Positions 18,073 through 26,165 of a stretch of DNA of 64,000 nt are shown in pieces. The position numbers were made by a program, and so were the translations under genes. The stretch comes from Natronococcus roseus (lineage in GTDB: Archaea; Halobacteriota; Halobacteria; Halobacteriales; Natrialbaceae). The stretch is from assembly GCF_043677095.1 (NCBI RefSeq), contig NZ_JBHLJR010000009.1, forward strand, positions 81,712 through 145,711. Direction: 5' to 3'. Positions within the stretch are counted from its first letter, which is position 1. Each line of letters begins with the position of its first letter. The notes beneath the pieces were generated by a model that worked only from the letters and a program-made list of their open reading frames with translations, made no database searches and had not been told where the DNA came from.

Positions 18073-18372
18073 ATGTCAATTCAACCACGCACACCCGAAA
18101 CCGTTTCGGCTCGCAGTCGCACTGAACACCGACCGAACTACATTCTCGTCGGGATCGACACCGAGGACGCACATCACGTCTACCGAACCACCGACGAAAC
18201 CGTCCACGTCATCCACAACACCGACCGAACCTGCCGCTACAACCTCGCCAAACACAACCAGCGCATCTACGACTGGATCGAGTACGTCAAAGCCGAGCGC
18301 GGCTTCACCACCCAACACCTCTACTCGAGCCTCACCACCACGTTCCGCAACTCCAAGGGTGACGACCAATGA
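18073..18372 (+). CDS. hypothetical plasmid-type protein, first gene of an operon
   Basis: About 99 residues from the ATG at 18073. An upstream in-frame start at 18007 would place the three hairpins inside the coding region, so the later start is preferred. The protein reads NYILVGIDTEDAHHVYRTTDETVHVIHNTDRTCRYNLAKHN in overlapping parts, with no motif I recognise. It ends with an ATGA overlap onto the next gene. Similar gene order in haloarchaeal plasmids is an impression, not a checked result. Confidence 0.6.
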   Translation: MSIQPRTPETVSARSRTEHRPNYILVGIDTEDAHHVYRTTDETVHVIHNTDRTCRYNLAKHNQRIYDWIEYVKAERGFTTQHLYSSLTTTFRNSKGDDQ

Positions 18373-18734
18373 AAGTTGCCACCACCCCCATCCAACTCCT
18401 CGAGGGATTCCCAGTCGGTCCCCAACCCACTGCGTGCCAACACTGCGGGGACACCCTCCAGGAAGGCGACCGCGCGACCGTCTTCGCCGCCCGCCCAGCC
18501 GACACAGACCAGTGGGCAATCCATCGCCCCTACTGTCTGACCTGCAGTCCCGACACCATTCGCCACCCAACAGTCGGCTGTACGGAACTCCTCGCGCAGT
18601 GCCGACTCGGCACCCGCGCTGATCTGGCCACCCAGCAGATCCGACTCATCGTCCTCGAGCCCGAACTCACTGACTCGAGTCCACCCACCAACAGGGCCAC
18701 CGACCCACGGGCGATGCCCGTCCCACCCCGGTGA
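18369..18734 (+). CDS. small zinc-finger-like protein
   Basis: A 121-residue protein with two Cys pairs, CQHCGDTLQEGD and YCLTCSPD, spaced about 29 residues apart, consistent with one zinc-binding knuckle. A trailing proline-rich, low-complexity tail (DSSPPTNRATDPRAMPVPP) follows. It overlaps the preceding gene by 4 bp and precedes the 844-residue protein by about 160 bp. Function unknown. Confidence 0.6.
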   Translation: MKVATTPIQLLEGFPVGPQPTACQHCGDTLQEGDRATVFAARPADTDQWAIHRPYCLTCSPDTIRHPTVGCTELLAQCRLGTRADLATQQIRLIVLEPELTDSSPPTNRATDPRAMPVPPR

Positions 18735-18892
18735 TCCCCTGACCACGCACTCGCGCCGACAGTCCCTGAGCCACTGCGCTCGGCTGTCCGCACTCTTCAC
18801 GGTCGCCTCCAGGACTCGATGGCACGCCACCTCACTCGCCAGTCAGCACGCCCCCAGCGCACACTCGGACTCCCATTCGAGGTGAGCCTCCT

Positions 18893-21427
18893 GTGACCGA
18901 CGCGGGACTCACACCGACACAACAGCCGCCGCTCTCGCCAGCCGCCAAGCTAGCAATCGACACCGACCCGGTCTCCGAACTCTGGAACCAACTGTTCGAC
19001 CAGCAGTCGATTCGAGACCGATTCATTCGCGCCGTCCGCCAGTTTGCCGACGGCCGGACTGTTACCGAGTGTTACGAAGCCCTCGAGGACCAGCAGATCC
19101 CCTACTGGCTGCGCTCTCGTATACTGGACGTCGCCCGCGGCAACCGACGAGAAGCGTGGCGGCTCGCCGCTGATCTCGTGCCGAACCTCGGGCAGGGCCA
19201 TGCGAGTCTCGAGGACCTGTTCGCGACTGCCGATTTCTTTGCCACCAACGTCTCCGACGACCAGCCACCGACGCTCACAATCACAATCGACCGCACGTTC
19301 GAGGACACCCCACGGCGAAAACGCGAGTCGATCTGTCGCCTGCTCGCCATCCTTGCAACGGGCTTCGATATCCGCGTCGCCGCGACGGGACGCACTCAGC
19401 ACTGGCTCGCTCGAGAACATCGCGAAGAGCTGCCCGGCGTGAGCGAGTGGCGAGAAACACACCATCCGACTGGGGACCAAGTTGAGCAAGCACTCGAGGT
19501 ACTGGACCCGGACGGCCGGAAGGTCGAACTCCTGCGACAACTCGCGGACGAACCCGCCCAGACGCTCTCGAGACACGCACTACGAGCAATGCACGACGTC
19601 GATCGCAGTCGGATCTCCCAACTGCTGGTCTCCGAGCAGAACTCGCTCACCGAGCTTGGACTCGTCGCGGAGTTCGGCCCCGCCGATGATCGGACTGTCG
19701 AGTTGCTCGAGGCCGGCCGACAGCTACTCGCCACGCTCGACGCCCAAGTCGGCCGGCAGCAGGAACTGACCGGGGCCGTGAGCGACACCGGAACATCCGA
19801 CCAACAGTGCCGTGTAACCCCGCGTACACGAGGGGAAGAAGGTGACGGCAGTGCAGATAGCAACCCCTACCGGACCGCCTACCTTGATCGTCCAGGACAT
19901 GCTGGTGCCGTTGGCTGTGGAGAGGCCGGCGATATCACCCTCGTAGACGCGCCGTTCGAGGACCGAACGGACGCTCCGGACCACACTCGATATGTGAGCT
20001 TCGACGGCGATCGCGAAGAGGCCGTGGTCGCGGTTCGGGCCAGTGGGTCCCTGCAGTACGTGGTGAGTCTCGCGACCGCGTTAGCCTCTCCCCGTCTGGT
20101 CAACCGAGTCCTTACCGACAGTCGCCTCGAGTCGTTGGAGGACCCGCCGGCGATCCTCCGGGATGCTCGCTGTATCGGTGGGCTCTCGGATGAAGCTCTC
20201 GAGGATCGCGAAACACTTCGTGAGGCGTTCATCGAGTGGGGAACTGAACTCGAGGATCTCACGGCGAAACTCTCTGCCGGCGAGTACGAGGACCGCAATC
20301 AATTCCGGGGTTCAATCATGCGGTCGGCTCACGGGCTTGCCGGATCGCTTGTGCATCTCTTCGATGCTCTCGGAATCGACGTCACTCGCGAACTCCGAGT
20401 ACCGTCTGGGCTCGACACGAACTCGCTGAACGAACTGGCGACCACAATCGGCATTGCGACGGCAATTCAGTCGAAATACGGTGCATTCGCCTGTTACCGC
20501 CAGCTGTTCGAAGCTCGAGAGGAGAAGCGACAGACGGCACTCTCGCCGACCGTCGATGCCGACGACCCGCTAGGGACGCTCATCGGCTCCCTGGTCGTTC
20601 GTGGAGACGACGTCCATCGACTCCGCCCGAAACTCGAGCAATCACTCGAGACGCCAGCAGCACTCGCTGAGGACGCTCCCGAGTTCGCGGTCCACGTTTC
20701 CCTGTCGACGGTCGACCGGACGGCCTATGCAGCAGCTACGACGCGGATTCTGCAGTCCAAGAACCTCCGGCCGACTCGAGAGATCGTTTCGCTGCTTCAC
20801 GGATTGGCTGGCTCACCCTACGCCGCTGCTCGAGCCTTGCAGCAACTCGCTACCGAAGACGACTGTCGAGAGCTTCGGCCGGATGAACTCCGCTATACAC
20901 TGGGAACACTCGAGCCCGAGCAGTTACTTTCCGATCTGCCGCCGACAGTTGGTCGAATTGTTCAGACACTGCTCACAGCTGAAAGGCGTCTCTCACAGTG
21001 TGAACTCGCTGACCGAGCAGACGTCTCGACACGGACGGTCCGGAACTACCGCGATCGACTCGAGGCGCTCGATCTCATCCGTATCGATGAAAACGGATAT
21101 CGCCTAACGTTGTCGTTCCAGACGACCACCGAACGCCGCGAGCCCGTTGCTCCAGCCGTCCTCGAGGAGAACCAGACGCTCCTCGATGCAGCCGATGCAT
21201 TGCTCGAGACGATTCTCCCACCAGATCGCTACGGCGATCCCGACGATCCGCTCGGGAATGTGCTGTTCTGGCCACCGGACCCGTTACGAGTACTTAAGCA
21301 TCCAATGGTCGGCTCATGGTTTCGCCTAGCGGCTGCACTCACAGCGACAGAACCTACCAAGGATAACCAGGCCGTTCAGTTGGGGCCACCGCTCGAGCAG
21401 CAGCCACTTTCTCACACAACTCCGTAG
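18893..21427 (+). CDS. large plasmid-type protein with C-terminal winged helix
   Basis: A GTG at 18893 starts 844 residues. The N-terminal 250 residues are alpha-helical, with DQQSIRDRFIRAVRQFADG and a segment ITIDRTFEDTPRRKRESICRLLAILATG. A disordered linker lies at about 290-320. The middle is a long helical region without a known motif. Residues about 690-740 form a clear wHTH: ERRLSQCELADRADVSTRTVRNYRDRLEALDLI in parts. No Walker or catalytic motif was found. With the two small genes upstream and the hairpin-rich sequence downstream it looks like a replication or maintenance unit, but this is inference; a regulator is equally possible. Confidence 0.65.
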   Translation: MTDAGLTPTQQPPLSPAAKLAIDTDPVSELWNQLFDQQSIRDRFIRAVRQFADGRTVTECYEALEDQQIPYWLRSRILDVARGNRREAWRLAADLVPNLGQGHASLEDLFATADFFATNVSDDQPPTLTITIDRTFEDTPRRKRESICRLLAILATGFDIRVAATGRTQHWLAREHREELPGVSEWRETHHPTGDQVEQALEVLDPDGRKVELLRQLADEPAQTLSRHALRAMHDVDRSRISQLLVSEQNSLTELGLVAEFGPADDRTVELLEAGRQLLATLDAQVGRQQELTGAVSDTGTSDQQCRVTPRTRGEEGDGSADSNPYRTAYLDRPGHAGAVGCGEAGDITLVDAPFEDRTDAPDHTRYVSFDGDREEAVVAVRASGSLQYVVSLATALASPRLVNRVLTDSRLESLEDPPAILRDARCIGGLSDEALEDRETLREAFIEWGTELEDLTAKLSAGEYEDRNQFRGSIMRSAHGLAGSLVHLFDALGIDVTRELRVPSGLDTNSLNELATTIGIATAIQSKYGAFACYRQLFEAREEKRQTALSPTVDADDPLGTLIGSLVVRGDDVHRLRPKLEQSLETPAALAEDAPEFAVHVSLSTVDRTAYAAATTRILQSKNLRPTREIVSLLHGLAGSPYAAARALQQLATEDDCRELRPDELRYTLGTLEPEQLLSDLPPTVGRIVQTLLTAERRLSQCELADRADVSTRTVRNYRDRLEALDLIRIDENGYRLTLSFQTTTERREPVAPAVLEENQTLLDAADALLETILPPDRYGDPDDPLGNVLFWPPDPLRVLKHPMVGSWFRLAAALTATEPTKDNQAVQLGPPLEQQPLSHTTP

Positions 21428-21466
21428 CAACTGAGTCTCGTTCGATCCCCAATCTACTACCGGCGT

Positions 21467-21508
21467 AGTTAACCAACGGGCCCCTCTACTGCACCCGTTG
21501 TTGGTTAA
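21467..21508. repeat. TTAACCAAC inverted repeat
   Basis: GTTAACCAACGGG (21467-21479) faces CCCGTTGTTGGTTAAG (21493-21508) across a 13-bp loop. It lies 40 bp after the stop of the 844-residue gene, so it may be a terminator. The near-identical arrangement at 23394-23436 suggests a protein-binding or recombination site as the alternative. Confidence 0.6.
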
Positions 21509-21560
21509 GCAGGCAATCTTGTGATCGGCACCAATCTGCTATGTACAGCAACCTCTTTTA

Positions 21561-21684
21561 CCGGGGGCATCGGCTGGCGTCTGCGACGCCAGCCTCAACC
21601 CCCGGCAAAACCCGTTGATGCCAAAAGGCCGCCGTCGCGGGGTTTCACCCCGCTCCGGCGGTGAACCGCTCGCTTCGCTCGCGG
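21561..21684. other. highly structured non-coding segment (three hairpins)
   Basis: Hairpin 1 has a perfect inner stem GGCTGGCGTC/GACGCCAGCC (21572-21581 with 21585-21594, loop TGC) and an outer stem CCGGGGG/CCCCCGG (21561-21567 with 21599-21605), flanked by TTTT and AAAA. Hairpin 2 nests GCGGGG/CCCCGC (21637-21642 with 21648-21653) inside CCGCCG/CGGCGG (21629-21634 with 21656-21661). Hairpin 3 is CCGCTCGCTTCGCTCGCGG at 21666-21684. Candidates are a plasmid origin, a structured RNA or a resolution site. Confidence 0.55.
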
Positions 21685-21799
21685 ATGCTCGGCATTTTCC
21701 GCAGTGTTCCATTCGCACATCTACGTAGCAGCTGGTTCACCGAGAGGAGTAATGAAAACAGCTCTATGAGAATCGTTCTATGGCACCCTCTCTTACAGG

Positions 21800-22132
21800 C
21801 TATCGGGGGATCAAGTGGCTATAGATTTGGTCCGTGGTTTGTCTATTCCCGTGATGTAGTCGCAACTGAACGTCCTCGACGTGAGCCCGGACCTTGTCGG
21901 GCAGCTCTGAGACGACGGTGTCGTAGGCGAACTTGTTGACGTTGTAGATCGAGAGGGTCGTTTCGGCGCCATCCGCTGTCATCGTACCTGAGCCGAACCC
22001 ACCTTCGACGAGGTCGTTCCGTCGCAGGTGGTTGGGTTTGAGCTGATCAGGACGGGACAACAATCTCGTGTCACGCTTCTCGGCCCTGTAAACGGCCTCA
22101 ACCAGCGCGCTGTTCTTGCCGAGTTCAACAAT
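21800..22132 (-). pseudogene. gene fragment of unknown family
   Basis: The frame is open for 110 codons after a TGA at 22133-22135 and ends at 21800. The text (LVEGGFGSGTMTADGAETT, SIYNVNKFAYDTVVSELPD) is protein-like with haloarchaeal codon use. There is no ATG at a sensible N-terminus, only a TTG at 22063. I read it as a decapitated gene; I cannot name the family. Confidence 0.4.
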
Positions 22133-22205
22133 TCAGAGAAACGGAACGCGAAAGTCGTTTGATTGTGCCGCTCTACATCTCAGTAGGGATCGGTGAGGTG
22201 CTCCC

Positions 22206-22295
22206 TTAGCCCGCTACCATGTATCCTAACCCAATGGAAGCGATTACAAGGGCTTGCACCGTGATGATCCCGAAGAGCAGTTCTAAGTTCGTCAT
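22206..22295 (-). CDS. possible 29-residue membrane peptide
   Basis: An ATG at 22295 begins MTNLELLFGIITVQALVIAS and continues IGLGYMVAG before a stop: one hydrophobic segment with no charge after residue 5. It may be a genuine small membrane protein or chance. No neighbour supports it. Confidence 0.25.
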   Translation of the reverse strand: MTNLELLFGIITVQALVIASIGLGYMVAG

Positions 22296-22621
22296 GTTTG
22301 GATTACCTCGCCGAGACAGCGTCGCCACTCATGACTGTGAGTCCGTTACCTGATCAAGCGCCAACGGCGATCAGGTGGGGGGCCGTCCCGACGAGGCGTA
22401 TTCTGGTTGATGATGCGAGAGATAATAAACCGGACGAACCGAGAGGTAGGGGGGCTAGCATCCAGCGTACCAATCTTTATGTATCGATCTTATCAGGCTC
22501 TTTGAGCCAAGAAATCTGCCGATTGAGTACCTCTGTCCTAAGAAGAAAGTTATTACGAAATTCACGATATTCGAACTAGTCGACTTCATTCTTAAGCTAT
22601 CTGGTGGTTTTCTATATGAGA

Positions 22622-22979
22622 TCACGTAGTAGGCTTGAGTCGTCCGACGACGTATATGACAACGACCCTCGAGGTGACCAATGTAGCACCTGCTAGTTCG
22701 CTGTGCCCATAGTCGACATAGGTGTCGACGACCATGTGAGTGAAAAGACGACCTTCGTCAGGAGCGCGTAGGCCACGATGTTGAACGGTACACCGAGCGC
22801 AACGTTGCCCCGAGCACTGCGTGAGATGGCAGTTCAGCCAGTCGTCCAGAACGTTGAAGACGAACGAGTAGTGACAGGAGGATAGCGTCGAGACGGCCGC
22901 GTTCGCGGGATACCAGGCGTTGACGACGAGCCGTCGGGAGTTCAGCGAATCCGAGGATGTTCTCGACGCGGTCGTCCAT
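22622..22979 (-). pseudogene. degenerate small membrane protein
   Basis: From an ATG at 22979 one frame reads MDDRVENILGFAELP, then a helix (LDAILLSLLVRLQ). The continuation with membrane character (MVVDTYVDYGHSELAGA, VTSRVVVIYVV) is in another frame ending at 22622. The split between two overlapping frames suggests at least one frameshift. The family is not recognised, and it could be a coincidental overlap. Confidence 0.3.
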
Positions 22980-23199
22980 GTTCTTGTCAACAAGGACATC
23001 GATCCTCGGTGATCGGGTCGACCGTCCGCTGGACCTATTCACCGAGTTTGAGGACGTCGTCGATGGAAAAAGTTCGACTTGTGATGATTGGGAACAGAAC
23101 CGTAAACACACTCACAGAACCGACGACTGCGGAGGTAAGGAACCCCGAAAATGACCTGCAGGAAAGGTCGGTCCCAGGGCGCTTAACCTTCCGGACAAC

Positions 23200-23355
23200 A
23201 TGCCAACGAATGTGGAACGAGCCGAGACTTGCCCCGAATGTGGTACTAAGGTGCTGCCGAAGAACACGACGCCAGAACGAACGAGCGAGGGGATCAAGAA
23301 ACACCACTTCTACGACTGCCACCAGTGCCCATATCGGTGGCCCGGAGAACAGTAA
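23200..23355 (+). CDS. 51-residue zinc-ribbon protein
   Basis: The ATG at 23200 starts MPTNVERAETCPECGTKV, and the protein ends with DCHQCPYRWPGEQ. The two CxxC pairs (C11/C14 and C40/C43) form a single zinc ribbon of the small CPxCG type common in haloarchaea. It is too short for most gene callers. It is followed by the TTAACCAAC inverted repeat at 23394. Role unknown; small zinc proteins of this kind often act in regulation. Confidence 0.7.
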   Translation: MPTNVERAETCPECGTKVLPKNTTPERTSEGIKKHHFYDCHQCPYRWPGEQ

Positions 23356-23393
23356 CCAGTTGACCGACGACCGACGCCCCGGCCGCGGGGCGG

Positions 23394-23436
23394 CTTAACC
23401 AACATCGGCCAATAGATACCCCGATTGTTGGTTAAG
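23394..23436. repeat. TTAACCAAC inverted repeat, second copy
   Basis: CTTAACCAACATCGG (23394-23408) faces CCGATTGTTGGTTAAG (23421-23436). It lies between the stop codons of a plus-strand and a minus-strand gene, where a bidirectional terminator would fit. It shares both arms with the copy at 21467-21508. Confidence 0.6.
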
Positions 23437-23441
23437 TCGGA

Positions 23442-23804
23442 TCACTCCTCGAGTTCGCCGCCGTCGACAGGGACGCCGGTGAGCCACCACTTCGCTCGAG
23501 TGAGGATGCCAGCTTGATCAATCATACGCTCGCGACGCTCCCGGTAACGCTCGAGCTCTCGCTGTTCGTCGACGTACTCGACTAACTCAATGACCTCGTC
23601 AATACGACTGTTCGTAACCGCGAGTTGCCGCTGTAAGCGATTACGTTCGTTCTGGAATTTATCCACCCGTTCCGTGAGGCGTTCATACTCGGTGATGAAC
23701 GTTCTCACTGCCTCGCTCTTCGAGTCATACTCGCCGCCGACCTCCGTTTTCTCCTCAAGGAGTTCGGCTTACTCGTCGGTGATCGTAACTGTTAGTCTTG
23801 GTAC
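23442..23804 (-). pseudogene. CopG/ribbon-helix-helix regulator with coiled coil, inactivated
   Basis: The minus frame reads PRLTVTITDE-stop-AELLEEKTEVGGEYDSKSEAV in consecutive parts, which is the classic haloarchaeal RHH N-terminus. It continues into a long coiled coil (RTFITEYERLTERVDKFQNE and onward) and ends GVPVDGGELEE. The expected ATG before PRL is GTA (23804-23802), and codon 12 is TAA (23771-23769) where CAA (Gln) would be usual. Translation could restart at GTG 23708 and give 88 residues of coiled coil without the DNA-binding strand. Confidence 0.7.
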
Positions 23805-24277
23805 CGGCGACTCTCCTCACCGCCCGTAAGAACTCGCTCACACATGTGATTCAGTCAGATGTACGGCTGACGCAGAGCTATATTTCACGAGAAGTGTCTC
23901 AGCGGTTAGAATTGCAGGGCCCACAATCCCTGACCGAATCCATGGCATTGAATTTGTCTTGAGCGTGGGCCCTGCAACAGGATGTTGCCAGCGTGTCTGT
24001 AAAAATCTTCGCAAGAAGATGGTGCGATCAAGCAGTTTCTATGCTCGGTGATCTTCGATCCCAGATCGCAAGACCCCATCAAGAGAGAAATACTGAACGC
24101 GGTCAAGCTGCAAACCAGTGGGAGCCCTTCTTTCGCCGGAAAAGATCTAACCGATTGATGCCGCCGGACAGGCCACGAATTAAGCTCAGCAGGCTCGAAG
24201 ACAGTCGCCCAAGGAAGCCGTATTAATCGGCCGACCGGGTGCGACGATCTATTAAACGCCTCTCGAAAAGAAAGAGA
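23805..24277. other. gene-poor region with one orphan regulatory leader
   Basis: About 470 bp without a credible gene apart from the leader at 23913-23977. It may be what remains of a deleted operon member of the adjoining provirus-like region. Confidence 0.4.
23913..23977 (+). promoter_or_regulatory. orphan copy of the CAGGG/CCCTG leader, enclosed in a 13-bp inverted repeat
   Basis: CAGGG-N8-CCCTG (23915-23932) is followed after 9 bp by CCATGGCA, as at the active starts 25199, 26155 and 26307. Here the frame from ATG 23942 is only MALNLS. The site is enclosed by TTGCAGGGCCCAC (23913-23925) and its exact complement GTGGGCCCTGCAA (23965-23977). Confidence 0.6.
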
Positions 24278-24628
24278 TCAGCGGGACGCCCAACCGAAGA
24301 ACAGCCAGACGTCGCCGTGCTTGCCTTTCAAGCCCTTGCGTTCGCGATACCGTTTCGCTTCGGTCGTGCCCGAGCAGTTGATCGCTCCGGCAGGACCCCG
24401 CTTGCTCTGTATTCGCTCGTCCCCTTCTTCGATCAGTTCGCGTGCGACAGTGCGTTTCTGCCGACCTTTGTGCTCACGTTCGGGTATCACCTCGAGCGTG
24501 TCTTTCTCAGCGATCGTACCGGTGTAGCCGCCGTGACCGTGCATATTCCGAGCGTCCTCGATAGCCTTCGAGAACGCTTCTTCAGCGGTTTTCCCAAATG
24601 CCAGCGTCTCGAACGTCACAGCGCCCAT
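24278..24628 (-). CDS. hypothetical protein typical of haloarchaeal proviruses
   Basis: A 116-residue basic protein. It begins MGAVTFETLAFGKTAEEAFS and contains EDARNMHGHGGYTGTIAEKDT. I associate this N-terminal pattern with integrated haloarchaeal viruses, without a known function. Its ATG overlaps the stop of the tiny upstream gene (24628-24630), making it the last gene of a four-gene minus-strand operon driven from about 25250. Confidence 0.65.
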   Translation of the reverse strand: MGAVTFETLAFGKTAEEAFSKAIEDARNMHGHGGYTGTIAEKDTLEVIPEREHKGRQKRTVARELIEEGDERIQSKRGPAGAINCSGTTEAKRYRERKGLKGKHGDVWLFFGWASR

Positions 24629-24711
24629 CAGAATCCCTCCGTTATACGCTCGTGGGCGGCGCTTTCGACGGTTTGATCCAAATTGGTGTTGTAGTTTTGA
24701 GTGTTCATCAT
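24628..24711 (-). CDS. 27-residue peptide gene in the provirus-like operon
   Basis: The ATG at 24711 (or 24708) encodes MMNTQNYNTNLDQTVESAAH and seven more residues. The stop overlaps the start of the next gene by 3 bp. The tight placement between two genes of the same operon is the only support. Function unknown. Confidence 0.45.
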   Translation of the reverse strand: MMNTQNYNTNLDQTVESAAHERITEGF

Positions 24712-24724
24712 AAAAGGGCCTCCG

Positions 24725-24964
24725 CTAGAGCACCATCTGGCGGAACTGCCGTTCGGTACAGCCGGAGTCATCGACGCGGATCGGAGCGCGATCGGGTTCG
24801 GGCGCCGGCGTACGGTTCTCGTCAATCGTTCGCCGCTCGTGGAGCCTCCGCATGACCTTCTCGTGCTGCCGATCACCTGGCCGTTCAGGTGCCGTCACAG
24901 CGCGGGCTTCGGCAACGACAGGTCGCTGCTCACTCTCGGCAACGCTCTGGAAACGGAGCGACAT
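24725..24964 (-). CDS. hypothetical charged protein
   Basis: 79 residues, rich in Arg and Glu: MSLRFQSVAESEQRPVVAEA, then RHERRTIDEN-type charged text. No motif is seen. It starts 4 bp after the stop of the DUF7389-like gene and ends 13 bp before the 27-residue gene, so it is an operon member. Confidence 0.5.
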   Translation of the reverse strand: MSLRFQSVAESEQRPVVAEARAVTAPERPGDRQHEKVMRRLHERRTIDENRTPAPEPDRAPIRVDDSGCTERQFRQMVL

Positions 24965-24968
24965 GGCT

Positions 24969-25199
24969 CTATTCGCTGTCGCTCTGGTTGCTCGATCGGC
25001 GTTCGGTCATGGTCTCTTCGACCATCTCGAGGAACCGCTCGCGGTCCTCCTCGATCTCCTCGATCGAGTTCCGCCCAAGCGTGGCCTTCACGCGGTCCTC
25101 GTCGCGAGTACCGTCGCCGCGCTTGCTCTGCACCTGAAGCGTGCAGAATCCGTCTTCGTTCTCGGTCAGTTCGGTTTGAAGGTCGTCTTTCCGTGCCAT
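24969..25199 (-). CDS. DUF7389-like small protein
   Basis: A 76-residue acidic protein. The first half gives beta strands (GFCTLQVQSKRGDGTRDEDRVKATL) and the second half a helix (NSIEEIEEDRERFLEMVEE). This is the layout of haloarchaeal DUF7389 proteins found in viruses and plasmids. It is the first gene of a minus-strand operon. Its start lies 8 bp from a CAGGGAG/CTCCCTG inverted repeat and a 21-bp palindrome. Function unknown. Confidence 0.65.
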   Translation of the reverse strand: MARKDDLQTELTENEDGFCTLQVQSKRGDGTRDEDRVKATLGRNSIEEIEEDRERFLEMVEETMTERRSSNQSDSE

Positions 25200-25207
25200 G
25201 GATCAGT

Positions 25208-25245
25208 CAGGGAGTGTCTCCCTGTACCCATATATTATATGGGTA
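25208..25245 (-). promoter_or_regulatory. promoter/operator module, site A
   Basis: CAGGGAG-TGT-CTCCCTG (25208-25224) directly abuts a perfect 21-bp palindrome with arms TACCCATATA/TATATGGGTA around a central T (25225-25245). The TA-rich centre can serve as the TATA element for the gene starting at 25199, which puts the first repeat over the transcription start, where a repressor would block. Confidence 0.75.
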
Positions 25246-25607
25246 TTGTATTAAAAGTACCGATTCTCGTCGCTGCACTCGAGTACGCTAAACGACAAGC
25301 GTCAGGCCCCGTCTTGAGAAAACGACTCGTCGCAGCCGGCAGTGAACTCGTAGGCGAGCATTCGGGCGGTCGCTTCGGCGAATCCGGCACACACCAGTCG
25401 TCGGACCGATCCCCTCGAGGAGCGGGCGCCGGTGTTGGAACCACAATCGACGTCGACTACGTGAACGGCCTCGAGGGACATCCTCACCCGGGAAGTACGA
25501 GTCCAAGTAGACCGTCGGTGATCACGATCTCCAAGCGTACCGAGCCACGACCCTCACTGTCTCACTCGACTCTCGAAATCGCGAACTCGCACGCTCTTGG
25601 GTGCTAA
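25239..25607 (+). CDS. uncertain ORF between the two minus-strand operons
   Basis: An ATG at 25239 gives 122 residues starting MGIVLKVPILVAALEYAKRQ and ending LEIANSHALGC. Codon use is plausible, but the start falls inside the site A palindrome. A competing 59-residue minus-strand frame (MSLEAVHVVDVDC, stop at 25302) has equally high GC at third positions. At most one is likely real. Confidence 0.3.
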   Translation: MGIVLKVPILVAALEYAKRQASGPVLRKRLVAAGSELVGEHSGGRFGESGTHQSSDRSPRGAGAGVGTTIDVDYVNGLEGHPHPGSTSPSRPSVITISKRTEPRPSLSHSTLEIANSHALGC

Positions 25608-25637
25608 AAACTGAAAATCGAGGTAGCACCGCCGCGG

Positions 25638-25799
25638 CTAGAGCCGAAGGGTGTCGGTCTTGAGGCCGGCGCCGGCGCCATTGAATATCTCAACCTGCTC
25701 ACGGCAGGCGCGACAGCCGTGCAGCGTTCCGTCGTTCGCAGCGAAAACGCGCCGATATTGCTCGGTCACGTGAGCGCCGCAGTTGTCGCATTCGGGCAT
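25638..25799 (-). CDS. 53-residue zinc-finger protein (DUF7563-like)
   Basis: The ATG at 25799 starts MPECDNCGAHVTEQYRRVFA, with a second knuckle GCRACREQ. These are two CxxC pairs, as in haloarchaeal DUF7563 proteins. A longer reading from 25916 runs through the SWIM gene and is rejected. It starts 2 bp after the stop of the SWIM-domain gene, so the pair form one operon from site B. Confidence 0.75.
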   Translation of the reverse strand: MPECDNCGAHVTEQYRRVFAANDGTLHGCRACREQVEIFNGAGAGLKTDTLRL

Positions 25800-25801
25800 T
25801 G

Positions 25802-26155
25802 TTAGTCCCTCTGCGTGACGTGCTCGCCAAGGTCGGGATCGATCGAGCTCTCGTCGACACCGGCCGGGATCTCCCAGTCGCCGGTGGCGTAGCGGACCCG
25901 CTTCTCGTGCTTGCACTGCTCACCCGCTCCGAGGTTGTAGGTCGCGTCAGGGCAGGTGCACGACCCTTCGCGGAGGTCGACCGTGTACTGCTTCTCGGTG
26001 ACCACGACGTACATGTCATCAGCCCCGCGAACGTGGTCGAAGTCCTCGAGAACGCTCATGTACTCGGTTAGGGCGCGAACGCTACGGTCGTCGATATCGG
26101 TGATTGTCGGTCCGGTGCTTCCAGCGTCGTTCTGTGTCGCAATTTCGGGTGCCAT
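25802..26155 (-). CDS. SWIM zinc-finger domain protein
   Basis: A 117-residue protein. The SWIM ligands are C66, C68, C81 and H83 (CxC-n-CxH) in CTCPDATYNLGAGEQCKHEK. The region before it supplies the usual strands (DMYVVVTEKQYTVDLREGS). SWIM domains bind DNA or proteins and are frequent in mobile elements of haloarchaea. Its start is preceded by site B, and the divergent gene at 26307 by site C. Confidence 0.85.
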   Translation of the reverse strand: MAPEIATQNDAGSTGPTITDIDDRSVRALTEYMSVLEDFDHVRGADDMYVVVTEKQYTVDLREGSCTCPDATYNLGAGEQCKHEKRVRYATGDWEIPAGVDESSIDPDLGEHVTQRD

Positions 26156-26165
26156 GGAATCCAGT

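Noticed and set aside
24852..25238. Long plus-strand open frames opposite the 24725-25199 genes
   Set aside because: They are antisense readings of GC-rich genes. The minus-strand genes have family resemblance (DUF7389-like) and conserved operon spacing; the plus readings have neither.
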